DNA of 64,000 nt, taken from assembly GCA_027563935.2 (NCBI GenBank), contig CM050450.1:92750439-92814438 (forward strand), in the 5' to 3' direction. The position numbers and the translations under genes are program-made. Below the pieces are notes generated by a model. It was not told the origin of the DNA. It did not search any database and saw only the letters and a list, made by a program, of their open reading frames with translations. Source of the stretch: Costus lasius. Its lineage: Eukaryota > Streptophyta > Magnoliopsida > Zingiberales > Costaceae. This document shows positions 1 to 9,848 of this stretch, piece after piece (the stretch's first letter is position 1; each line of letters begins with the position of its first letter).

Positions 1-112
1 AATAACATGTCAATTTTCGCATGTGAACAAGATCTAAGCATAAGCAAACATATAGATGCGCAAACATGGATCACATCATATATTAAGCAATCATATTAAC
101 ATGCTTCAACCC

Positions 113-126
113 GCTCTGATACCAAT
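113..126 (-). other. Primer-binding site of CopK (tRNA-iMet)
   Basis: On the minus strand this reads ATTGGTATCAGAGC, directly after the LTR end. It matches the 3' end of initiator tRNA-Met, the usual primer for plant Copia elements. Confidence 0.9.
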
Positions 127-284
127 TGTAGGGTCCCCTTCAAGGGGGAGCGCAAGCAGATAAAACCCCTTTCAAGAGGGGGGGCGAAAACCCTAAGGGG
201 GTGGCGCATGAAAAATTGCAAGCGGAAGCAAGGGTTTTCAAGATCTTAGCATGAACACATGATCAACTTTGATGAAGTTGAGAT

Positions 285-299
285 CCATACCATAGCCAT
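285..299 (-). promoter_or_regulatory. LTR start codon and predicted 5' splice donor (CopK)
   Basis: Minus-strand ATG GCT ATG, then GTATGG. This is the same arrangement seen in every LTR of this family in the window. See the predicted leader intron of CopA for the reasoning. Confidence 0.55.
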
Positions 300-1003
300 C
301 ACGGTTAGATGGAATCTTGGAAGAGAGAGCAAGAAAGATCTCCTCCAAAGGACGCGCACACAAGATGAGGATGCGCCCACTTCCTTGGTGCTCCTTGTGC
401 TAGCAAGGTTCCAAGAGTTGTCCTTGATCGAGTAAAGGGAAGAGATGAAGACTTCTTTTTTCTTGGCCGATCCTCCTCTCCTCGTCAACAAGAACTCTCC
501 CAAGTCTCGTCCAGCAAGAGCAAGGAGCCGAGAGTTCAATGTCAAGCGTTCAAGACATTTTGGCGTTTTTAGGGAACATGCGCTAAATGCCTTTCCAAAA
601 TAGGAAACACCATTAAGCCAAGCGTTCCACTCCAATCAAACCGCCCAAAACGCCTTATGGATCGAACCATGCGTTCACCCATGTGAACCGGTTCAATCCA
701 AATTGGTCCAAACCAATTTGGTTCAAAGACCAAACCAAGCCAATCGGTCTAGATCAACCAAACCCTAAGGTTTCCAATCAAACCGTTCATCTCATGATGC
801 TCTTGATCTCACCGATCTAGCATCATCTCTCTCGATCGAAGCTTACCGATCTCAAGCCCTAATCAATCAAACATGATCAGACCAGATCTCACTTACAATC
901 AGAGATTAAAACCCTTTAAACTGAACCCAAACGATTCAGTCCACACGATCTGACTCAAGTAAGCCATATCATCAAATTGTGCGACCCTGAGGGTTTCCTT
1001 TAA

Positions 1004-1030
1004 ATGTCGGTAACGATAACTTACGTTATC
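1004..1030 (-). promoter_or_regulatory. LTR palindrome plus DRE-like motif (CopK)
   Basis: The minus strand has GATAACGTAAGTTATC at 1030-1015, a perfect 6-bp stem with a 4-base loop, followed by TACCGACAT at 1012-1004. The nonamer equals the textbook dehydration-responsive element. Function is inference only. Confidence 0.45.
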
Positions 1031-1847
1031 ACGATCAGTGAGGGGTATCTAGCAACACATCACTGTCTCCCGATATAAAGGAAAGAGTCTTCCAAGACTA
1101 CACCCAAACCATGGCACAAGTGTGAATCATCTCACCAGGCATACATATTTCCTTTGCCACTGGATGTTCTTATTGGACAAGCATGTCAAGCCTGTAACTC
1201 CAATACAATGAGCATGATTAGATCAGATGAACATAGTCATCTGGGTATGGCCATACACTATCTCAATCATCTCATACAGGGGGGCCCTTTAGAACATCAC
1301 ACTCCTTAAACAAGGAGACGGCAATCCTTTATCTATCACTAGTGCCCTAACCTGACTCAAGCTCATCATCCAAGATAGTCTATAATCATTATGTTTCAAA
1401 TGATATTGAACTACCTCAAAACAATGACAATCATCATTTAGAAACACAAGTGATCTCAAGTCAAAGGAAAATGTGCCACTTGCTGCTATCAAGGATTATT
1501 CACATTGTGACAAACAATTGAATATCCTAGAAGGGTCTGTCCAGTACATCCAATGTACCCATGAGTCTACATCTTATTCCATGCTCGAAGCATCCTATAA
1601 GATTAGCACACATATTAGTCTCAATCATATCAAGGCTGTCTCATGTTCACCAAGATATCTCGACTAAGGACATATAGCCTGTCAGCCTAGCTGAACAGCT
1701 TTGAGACATTATTCAGAAGTATACTTATTACAGCAGACAAGGTAACAACCTGAATAATAACCATGCCTTTATAAACATAAGAGTTTATTACATGATACTT
1801 ATACAATCCCAAGGCCTCAAACATTAGCCTTAAGGGCATACCCAACA

Positions 1848-2947
1848 CAAGATCCCCTGTTCTCGCCAGCCTTCTGCCTCGGTTCTGCCTTTCATCGTCA
1901 CCCTCCTCCGACCGGCCACCACTCGACCCGAAACTCCGGCCACCTGATCGCCATCACCACATCAACTCCCAACTGTAACAGGTTCGGCGTCCGTGCATCA
2001 CCGGCCGTCTGGCGAGGAGCCCTGCAACTCGCGCACCAACCCCTGTTTCCGCCCTAGATCCGCCATTCAGCGTCGTTCTCCTCTGACCAACCTCCATTCG
2101 CCTCCAAACTTCTGCCACGCCGTCACCACATTCACAAGGAGTCCCAGTTGTAGCAGCTTCGACATCCGTCCATCACCTGCCGGCCGGCGACGAATCCTGC
2201 TCCAGACGCGCGACCTCCCCTGTTCCAGTTCTATTGTAGTTTCCTGTTTCAGTTCTCCTGCATCGCTAATCTGATTAAGCTATTTCTTGCAGGGATATTA
2301 AGAATCTGGCGCAACAACAATCTTGACTCCCAGCACGGATATGAAGTACAAATGTTGTTCTATCATTTGAACCATTTGGTGAAGATTCAGATTGAGCATA
2401 GCAGCCAACATGACACTGCAACTTTTGATAAATGATTAAATCCTGCATTTGTTTTCTCAACTAATCTGATTAGTATGTTATGTGCAGGTACTTTGAGCAA
2501 TCGGTGTAACAAAGATCTTAAAATTTGGTTGGATTATGTTGCACATATCATGTTCTACCGCTAGGATTAATTGGATCCATCAAAGAATTAATGGTTCAAC
2601 TTAGATGGCATTGCAAAGTTGTAATCTGTTAAATTTTTGTACTGTGTTATTTGCCGATCTGATTAGCTATTTTGTTATAGATGCCATACATTCCAGATAC
2701 TTCTTCATGCTCTAATCTTTATACAATTGAAAACAACTAGTTTTGGTGTACATCTCGGTTTAGTCAGATTCAATTTTTGATATATGGATTTTTCTCCAAG
2801 GCATAGCAACTTTTCCTAATTGATTACTTTATTGCCTTGGAATTCTGCCATTTTTTTGAACTTTGTAAGTTTTTTTTTTCTAAAAATAAAAAAATAAATA
2901 ATTGATTTCAAATTAGTAGAATTGTCACATGCTTCCGTCCTACATCA
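1848..2947 (+). repeat. GypL: 3' part of a Gypsy LTR (GypG/GypI family)
   Basis: The block aligns with the second half of the GypI LTR. It has the same GC-rich duplicated segment (about 1860-2230), then the 'TTTGAGCAATCGG' region near 2492, an AT-rich tail, and the family terminus CCTACATCA at 2947. Its 5' part was displaced by the CopK insertion and lies off the left edge, so I cannot say whether it is a solo LTR or one end of an element. It ends inside what looks like the Athila LTR. The flank TATTT (2948-2952) would be its right target duplication. Confidence 0.7.
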
Positions 2948-4366
2948 TATTTTCCTTGTCATATCTTTACTTTTCTTGCATTTACACCTTATTTGCATGG
3001 AATTATTGCTTTATCTTCGGAATCTAAACTCTTTGGCATTTTTGTATCATTTCAGGGAAAAAGCGAGGGAATGCCACCGTTTTCAGCAAAATCTGTATTC
3101 TTGGCGAAAACCACGGTCCACCTAGTGACAAGAACCACACCCCATGGCTTTGGTGTCACCAGATGCCGATTTTTTCAGGCTTCAACTCTCGACTTATCCA
3201 CGTCAGATGGAAATCTGACCAAGGGCAGAAGTGGAATTCGGCAAGGAGAACAGAGGAAGAGGACAAAAACCCTATTCACGTAAGGAATAGGGGGGATTTT
3301 TGACTAAGGCAGACACACACAAACGAAGCAAGCGGCGGCTGAGCGATTGGAGAAGAAGACGACCCATTCGACGCCAGAGCGTGAAGGAGTAGGACAGCCT
3401 GAGAGAGGAAGAGGAAGCCATTCCAAGCGGCCTTTTTCATCTTGAGGGAGTCTTGTCTTCTCATCCCTTATCTATTCGATCGCCCGATTTTCTGTACCAT
3501 GGATGTATTGATTGAAATAATTTATGCTTCACTTTGTGTCATGAGTATTGTAGCTTAAACTTGTCTCAGGGCTTGGGAAAGCCCCTTGACGGTTTTATGT
3601 GTAGATTATGAATGACATTATGCAAGCCCTAGATTGTCTTACCTTGCCTAGTTGCACCTTTTGAATGAAGTTTACTTTGTTACTTCCTTCACATTATAGA
3701 CATTCAGTATTGCCGAGAGGTACATATAGATATTCGACAGCCTAGGTGGGGGTACCTAAATCATCGCACGAGAGTGGTTGATTAGGTACGGGTAGTGCGT
3801 ACCATTTTGTGCTCTTTGGGTTTGTTTGGGTAGGCGTATTACGAGAGTATGCGTCAAACCCTGCAAACACCTTGTTGCATCCCCCGAGAGGGGACAACAT
3901 GTACAAATGATGGGATGGTATGTACGATCCGGCACTCCATGAGTTTATTCGGTTTGGCGTCCTACGATGGTAGACATTAAATCGGGTAAAGCTCCTAGTC
4001 GCAAGTTGCATCGCTCGAGAGAGGACGACTTGCGCACTCTTGGATCGCCTTAGGATATTAAATAGGGATTGCTTTATGTTATTTCATCCATGCATAATAC
4101 TTCAAGGTGGTGGACCCTAGCCTTGATTCCTTGCATCCTCGGATCCTTAGTTGAGCCATTGCATTGCTTTCCTCTTGAATTACCTTGCTTTGTTCTTATT
4201 TAGATTAACTTTAGACTTTAGCAATCATTACAAAACTAGCAAAAGATCGTCTAGCTTGTGATAATCTAATCAGTCGGTACTTGGTATTTGGTCCCTTTGG
4301 GATCGATACATATTTATTACTTTGATAGTTCGTATACTTGCAGAATGGTGTATTTACCGGCTATCA
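2948..4366 (+). repeat. AthC 5' LTR, 3' portion
   Basis: The sequence directly upstream of the tRNA-Asp primer-binding site ends GGCTATCA at 4366, a proper LTR terminus. The left LTR end is not visible, because GypL and CopK sit in or beside it, so 2948 is only the edge of the recognisable part. There is no protein-coding potential. The 3' copy is not in the window, so divergence cannot be measured. Confidence 0.65.
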
Positions 4367-4372
4367 AGTTTT

Positions 4373-4390
4373 TTGCGCCGTTCCCGGGGA
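4373..4390 (+). other. AthC primer-binding site (tRNA-Asp type)
   Basis: TTGCGCCGTTCCCGGGGA differs at two positions from the TGGCGCCGTTGCCGGGGA that Athila/Tat-type elements use to prime from tRNA-Asp. It lies six bases after the LTR terminus. Confidence 0.8.
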
Positions 4391-4486
4391 CCAAATTTAT
4401 CAATATCGACACGGTTAAGTTATTGCTAGACTAGACCTTTTTCTTTCTTTTAGTTTACTTACTTTTAATTATTTAGTGTTAAATTT

Positions 4487-4504
4487 ATATATATATATAT
4501 ATAT
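4487..4504. repeat. (TA)n microsatellite in AthC leader
   Basis: A run of alternating T and A in the short leader between the primer-binding site and the gag start. Confidence 0.9.
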
Positions 4505-4565
4505 TTGATAATCACTGCATACCTTTTTATTACTTGGAAAAGTTGCTTTTGAACTTACTTGGTTT

Positions 4566-4659
4566 ATGGGTAGGACTATACGATTTGGAGAATTAATACC
4601 TGTAGATCCTGAAATCGAAAAGACATTCCGACGCCATATAAAAGCTAAGTCCAAGGTAA
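4566..4659 (+). pseudogene. AthC gag, N-terminal fragment
   Basis: An ATG at 4566 opens a frame reading MGRTIRFGELIPVDPEIEKT and on to the CopB insertion. It rejoins the frame at 22858 perfectly when CopB and one GGTAA copy are removed. The content, basic with PxDPEIE near the start, is what Athila gag N-termini look like. This fragment carries about 31 codons. The rest of gag is found at 22858-23460 and 23991-24796. Confidence 0.75.
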
Positions 4660-5475
4660 TGTTGGGGTATGCCCTTAAGGCTAATGTTTGAGGCCTTGGG
4701 TTATTATCAGTATCATGTATAAACTATGTTTATAAAGGCAATGGTTGTTATTCAGGTTGTTGCATTATCTGCTGCTATATGTATACTTCTGAATAATGTC
4801 TCAATGGTGTTCAGCTTCGCTGACATGCAGTATAGTCCTTAGTCGAGATATCTTGGTGAACATGAGACAGCCTTGATATGATTGAGACTAATATGTGTTC
4901 TAATCTTATAGGATGCTTCGAGCATGGAATAAGATGTAGACTCATAGGTACATTGGATGTATTGGACACACCCTACTTAGGATATTCAATTGCTTGTCAC
5001 AATGTGAATAATCCTTATATGCAAACAAGTGGCATATTTCCTCTGACTTGAGATCACTTGTGTTTCTAAATGATGATTGGCATTGTCTTGAGGTAGTTCA
5101 ATATCATTTGAAATATAATGGTTATAGACTATCTTGGATAATGAGCATGAGTCAAGTTAGGACACTAGTGATAGATATAGGATTGCCTTCTCCTTGTTTG
5201 GAGTGTGATGTTCTAAAGGGGCCCCCTGTATGAGATGGTTGAGAAAGTGTATGGCCATACCCAGATGACTATGTTCATCTGATCTAGCCACTCTCATCAT
5301 GTTGGAGTTACAGGCTTGACACGCTTGTCCAACGAGAACATCCAGTGACAAAGGAAACACATATGTCAAGTGACTTGGGTTCACACTTGTGCTATGGTTT
5401 GGGAGTAGTCTTGGAAGACTCTTTCCTTTATATCGGGAGACAGTGATGTGTTGCTAGATACCCCTCTCTGATCAT

Positions 5476-5502
5476 GATAACGTAAGTTATCGTTACCGAC
5501 AT
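5476..5502 (+). promoter_or_regulatory. LTR palindrome plus DRE-like motif (CopB 5')
   Basis: GATAACGTAAGTTATC (5476-5491) is followed two bases later by TACCGACAT (5494-5502). Both are visible directly; a regulatory role is inferred. Confidence 0.5.
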
Positions 5503-6174
5503 TTAAAGGAAACCCTTAGGGTCGCACAATTTGATGATATGGCTTACTTATGTCAGATCGTGTGGACTGAATTGTTTTGGTTCAGTTTAAAGGAGTTTAA
5601 ACTCTGATTGTAAGTGAGATCTGGTCTGATCATGTTTGATTGATTAGGGCTTGAGATCGGTAAGCTTCGATCGAGAGAATTGATGCTTGATCGATGAGAT
5701 CAAGAGCATCAAGAGATGTGTGGTTAGATCTTGAGCCTTTTTGGTTTAATGAGATCTAGACCATGTCTTGGTTTGATTTGGTCTTTGAACCAAAGTCAAT
5801 TGAACCGGTTCACTTATGTGAACGCATGGTTCAATTAAAGGGGGCGTTTTGATTGGTTCACTAAGCGTGAACGTATGAAGTCATGACTTACTATTTTTGG
5901 AAGCCATGACACTTCCCCACGAATAGAGAACGCCTCAACGCCTCTCTCGCCTTAAGCTCTCTCGTGTGTCTCGTCTCCACGAGGGTGAAAGAGGGTGAAA
6001 GAAGGTATTCGGCCAGCCAAGAAAACATCTGATCTCCTTCATGCGACTAGGACATCTTGGAGAGCTTTGCTAGCACAAGGTTCACGCCAAGGGAGGAAGC
6101 CATCGCCATCTTGTGTGCGTCCACTTTGGAGGAGAGCCGCATCGCCCTCTTGCTTCCAAGTCGCCATCCAAACA

Positions 6175-6189
6175 ATGGCAATGGTAAGA
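6175..6189 (+). promoter_or_regulatory. LTR start codon and predicted 5' splice donor (CopB)
   Basis: ATG GCA ATG then GTAAGA, close to the plant donor consensus. The downstream acceptor is at 8129-8130. In CopB the internal gag ATG is absent, so this upstream ATG is the only sensible start codon for its polyprotein. Confidence 0.6.
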
Positions 6190-6320
6190 TCACAACTTGA
6201 TCTTTGCAAGTTTTAAGTTGATCATATATTCATGCCACATGCGATCCACATGAAACCTAAAGTTTCCGCCCATGCAAAATTTTAGAAGTGCATGCGTTTA
6301 GGGTTTCACCCCCACTTTCA

Positions 6321-6334
6321 ATTGGTATCAGAGC
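6321..6334 (+). other. CopB primer-binding site (tRNA-iMet)
   Basis: ATTGGTATCAGAGC directly after the 5' LTR. Confidence 0.93.
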
Positions 6335-8148
6335 ATAGTTTCGGTATGATCTATATGATTGCTTCTTTGTGTGATCCTTGCTTGGTTTATAAGTAGATCT
6401 AAGCCTAATCATCATGTGAAAATACATGCTAGACTTTAGATGTATTTTGGGTTTTACTTATTGTTGCGCATGATGTATGTTGGTGTATGTTGAAAGTTGT
6501 TTTTACCAAAAACTTAACATCTTGCGTGCCATCCACTTAGATCTATAAGCGCCTACTTGAAATACTTAGACGGGTTACTAGGGTTGAAGTCGTCAGTCTA
6601 GTCTGGACCCAACAGCCTGATCAGACCATCTGACAGCCTAGATGGGTCGACTAGATAGCACCTATGCGCAAGCATGAGGTGGCTATAGGTCGACTGCAGA
6701 AGGGCGTGTAGCGATGTCTGATTGAGGCAACCAGTGAACGATCATGATTAAGGCCCGGGGTCACACCCGCTTGCCAGAAATCATGTGGGACGTTCAGCCC
6801 TTAAGGCATGCATTGTTGACCATGAGGTCGACGCAAGTCAGTTATGACTTGGTGCATGCAAGGGCAGTGGGTCTGACTTGGTCTGATGAGTGGATCCCTA
6901 TTAATGGACCGTTGTAAGGTAGTAGGGCACATAAGGAAATAAAATTGATGCCATGGGGTTTTTCAAAATTTTATTTTCCTGTTATGGTTCACAAATTGCT
7001 TGTTTAACCTGATTAGGTGTCTATTTCATCTTATGTGGGCTGCCCTATTTGTGTGCTGTGCTGGGGCCTGCGTGCCTGGATTATTTAATTATAAATTTTT
7101 ATTGTGATCTGCGCATCACATTTTTAATTTATGTTAATGTGTAATTGACCTGCGAGTCAAATCATGTCTAGATAGATTAAAATGTAAATTAATCAGACAT
7201 GAGCACAGAGCATACATGGCAGAGGCGCATGCAGCAAGTGGCTTCACCAGTGGGAGGCCTAGAGTTCGACTCTAGTACAGGCGCATGCTACCTGGTGGGC
7301 GCATCTGAGCTGCAGACGGCGCTTGGGCCCGGGCTGGGCTAGATGAAATGCAAAAGACCCATGAAGAGCTCAAGTGAAGACTTGTGTAAAACTAGGGTTT
7401 TACTTAGGCTTAATGGGCGTTTACCACATAAGATCATTGTGCTTTCTATTTACTGTTTAAGTAATATTAGCACCTGCTTGAGTTAATCTTCTGCTATCAC
7501 CATAGGATATGCATGTTAGTAAGAAGATAAAAGGACCGTTAAAATCCAACGTTAAATATCAAGCACGTAAGCCTTCTGACGCGAAACCTCACTGTTCTGA
7601 CTATCGTTGGGGCCGTGTTGTACCCACTCAGTGGGCACGCCCAGCTATCTTCAGACGGTGTGTGATTACACCTACGTGTTACAGAGAAGGGATTTATCGC
7701 TTCTCGTTGCTCAGCATAGCATGTGGTGGTCTAGGGAGTAGGTCAGGTCAGCTTGACCATGTAGGCTACATATTGAGCATATGTTAGCTATATGGAGGCA
7801 GCCATCTGTGGAATCATAAACTGTGTTGTACCAACTCAGTTGGCACAGTTTTCTGGATTGCCTAGATGAAGGGGAATCGCACGGGTTGGCGATTGGCATG
7901 GATAGCCTACCAGTGATTAGTGCTTGAACTCTCTGTGCATCTTATCTTGCCTGAGCGGGACGCGGAGACCAAGTATGAAATCTGGATCCCATCTCACTAA
8001 AAGAGTTTTACTCTTTCGGACTGTTTTATTGGATTTTTCAGTCAGATAAAATAGTGAGAAAAGAATCATTCTTAAGTCCTGGATTGATTCTAACATCGAT
8101 ACTGACCTTGTTGTTCTTGCTTTGTTGTAGATTCCTGCAGCAACGAAC
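6335..8148 (+). other. CopB untranslated leader
   Basis: About 1.8 kb between the primer-binding site and gag with no long sense ORF. It aligns with the leaders of CopA, CopD and CopF. It contains a tRNA T-arm-like hairpin (7259-7275) and ends in a pyrimidine-rich tract and TTGTAG acceptor. CopA is inserted at its end. Confidence 0.85.
7217..7275 (+). other. tRNA-like A/B-box pair and T-arm hairpin, CopB leader
   Basis: TGGCAGAGGCG (7217-7227) resembles a pol III A box. CTAGA-GTTCGAC-TCTAG (7259-7275) is a perfect T-arm-like stem with the GTTCGA loop of a B box. The stem sequence differs from CopA and CopD, but pairing is kept. Confidence 0.45.
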
Positions 8149-8969
8149 TGTTGGGGTATGCCCTTAAGGCTAATGTTTGAGGCCTATGGGAATGTAACAA
8201 GTATCATGTAATAAACTCTATGTGTTTATAAAGGCATGGTTGTTATTCAGTTAGCTACATTGTCTGCTGCAATATATGTTCTTCTGAATAATGTCTCAAA
8301 GCTGTTCAGCTGGGCTGACATGCTATTATGTCCTTAGTCGATATATCTTGGTAAACATGAGACAGCCTCGATATGGTTAAGACTAATATGTGTTCTAATC
8401 TTATAGGATGCTTCGAGCATGGAATAAGATGTAGACTCATGGGTACATGGGATGTACTGGACAGACCCTACTAGGATGTTCAATTGTTTGTCACAATGTG
8501 AATATTCCTTGATTAAGACAAGTGGCACATTTCCTCTGACTTGAGATCACTTGTGTTTTCTAAATGATGATTGTCATTGTTTTGAGGTAGTTCAATATCA
8601 TTTGAAAAATAATGATTATAGACTATCTTGGATGGTGAGCTTGAATCAGGTTAGAGCACTAGTGATAGACATAGGATTGCCGTCTCCTTGTTTAAGGAGT
8701 GTGATGTTCTAAAGGGGCCCCCTGGATGAGATGATTGAGAGAGTGTATGGCCATACCCAGGTGACAGTGCTCATCTGTTCTAATCATGCTCATCATATTG
8801 GAGTTACGAGCTTGACAGGCTTGTCCAATAAGAACATCCAGTGGCAAAGGAAACATGTATGCTTTGTGAATTGATTCACACTTGTGCTGTTTTTGGGTGA
8901 AGTCTTGGAAGACTCTTTCCTTGATATCGGGAGACAGTGATGTGTTGCTAGATACCCCTCACTGGTTGT

Positions 8970-8985
8970 GATAATGTAAATTATC
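8970..8985 (+). promoter_or_regulatory. LTR palindrome, compensated variant (CopA 5')
   Basis: GATAATGTAAATTATC: the C of the usual left arm has become T and the G of the right arm A, so the six-base stem is kept. The neighbouring DRE-like motif has decayed to TACCGATGT. Confidence 0.45.
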
Positions 8986-9661
8986 GTTACCGATGTTTTA
9001 AGGAAACCCTCAGGGTCGCACAATTGATGATATGGCTTACTTAAGTCAGATCGTGTGGACTGAATTGTTTCGGGTTCAGTTTAAAGGGATTTAATCTCTG
9101 ATTGTGAGTGAGATCTGGTCTGATCATGTTTGATTGATTAGGGCTTGAGATCGGTAAGCTTCGATCGAGAGAAGAGATGCTAGATCGGTCAGATCAGGAG
9201 CATCATAGAGATCAACGGCTAGATCTGGAACCTTAGGGTTTTAATATGATCTAGGCCATGTCGTTTGGTTTATTTGGTAATTGAACCAAAATTAAATTAA
9301 ACCAAAATGGTTCAAGCATTGGCGACAAGTTCACTTGGCGTGAACATGTTGGGCGGTTAGTGGTGCTATTTTTAGCCACCATGATCTCCACTTGGAGACT
9401 CTCACGTTCGAAAGAGAGTGCGCTCTCTATTCTCGCCACTTGAACGCATTCCTCTTGGGTTTTTCCGTGGGTGACGACGCCTTGGATTTGGAGGAGAAAT
9501 CGGCAAAGAAAAGATCTCTTCATCCCTTTCTCATTTTCGATCAAAGACTTCTTTGGATCTTGCTAGCACAAGGATCGCAAAGAGGAGTAGGCGACATCAA
9601 CTGTGTGCGTCACCTCTGGAGAAGATCTGCTTTGATCTTTGCTTCCTAGGCGCCATTCGAA

Positions 9662-9676
9662 ATGGCTATGGTATGA
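9662..9676 (+). promoter_or_regulatory. LTR start codon and predicted 5' splice donor (CopA)
   Basis: ATG GCT ATG (9662-9670) then GTATGA. It is 164 bases before the LTR end, so also present in the 3' LTR at 17104. Confidence 0.6.
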
Positions 9677-9834
9677 GTTTTATCTCTTACATGCAATCGT
9701 TTCCATTTGGTTGATCATATCACATGAACCGATTCTTGAAACCCTAATCCGCTGCCCAAAAATTTTATGCGCCACTGCCTAGGGTTTTCGCTCCCCCTAG
9801 AAGGGGACCCCCCTTAGTTTAAGGGGTACTTTCA

Positions 9835-9848
9835 ATTGGTATCAGAGC
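9835..9848 (+). other. CopA primer-binding site (tRNA-iMet)
   Basis: ATTGGTATCAGAGC directly abuts the 5' LTR. Confidence 0.95.

Larger units (their letters stand above)
1..1847 (-). mobile_element. CopK: Copia LTR retrotransposon, 5' end only
   Basis: This is the 5' end of a minus-strand member of the Copia family that recurs through the window. The LTR is followed on the minus strand by an initiator-tRNA-Met primer-binding site and 112 bases of leader, which run off the left edge. The rest of the element, including its coding part and 3' LTR, lies outside, so completeness cannot be judged. Its insertion point at 1847/1848 lies inside a Gypsy LTR (GypL). The right flank begins CAAGA, which is the expected target duplication, but its partner is outside the window. 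Confidence 0.88.
127..1847 (-). repeat. CopK 5' LTR (1721 bp)
   Basis: On the minus strand it starts TGTTGGGTATGCCC and ends next to the primer-binding site. It aligns along its length with the LTRs of CopB, CopE and CopF, with its own indels near the 3' end. It keeps the family's LTR start codon and splice donor (ATG GCT ATG followed by GTATGG, minus strand 299 down to 285) and the palindrome plus DRE-like motif at 1004-1030. Confidence 0.9.
4660..6320 (+). repeat. CopB 5' LTR (1661 bp)
   Basis: Begins TGTTGGGGTATGCCC, ends CCCCCACTTTCA, followed at once by the primer-binding site. It is closest in the window to the solo LTR CopH. It contains the palindrome plus DRE-like motif and the LTR start codon with a strong splice donor. 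Confidence 0.96.
6184..8130 (+). other. Predicted leader intron of CopB
   Basis: The donor GTAAGA at 6184 and the acceptor TTTGTTGTAG ending at 8130 bound an intron of 1947 bases that contains the primer-binding site and the whole leader. A branch-point-like ACTGAC lies about 30 bases before the acceptor. Joined, ATG GCA ATG reads in frame through ATT CCT GCA GCA ACG AAC and, past CopA, into gag. Predicted from sequence only. Confidence 0.5.
8149..9834 (+). repeat. CopA 5' LTR (1686 bp)
   Basis: TGTTGGGG start and TACTTTCA end, followed directly by the primer-binding site. It appears identical to the 3' copy at 15591-17276. Confidence 0.97.

Noticed and set aside
8334..8528. Small ORF of 64 residues recurring in every Copia LTR (also at 1473, 15776, 25187, 32607, 40474, 47890)
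   Set aside because: It recurs because the LTR recurs. It lies antisense or far from any start context, and its ends differ among copies.
9392..9649. 85-residue + strand ORF in the CopA LTR, just before the LTR ATG
   Set aside because: Considered as an upstream exon, but it is not in frame with the donor, ends in a stop before it, and is not conserved in CopB or CopD.
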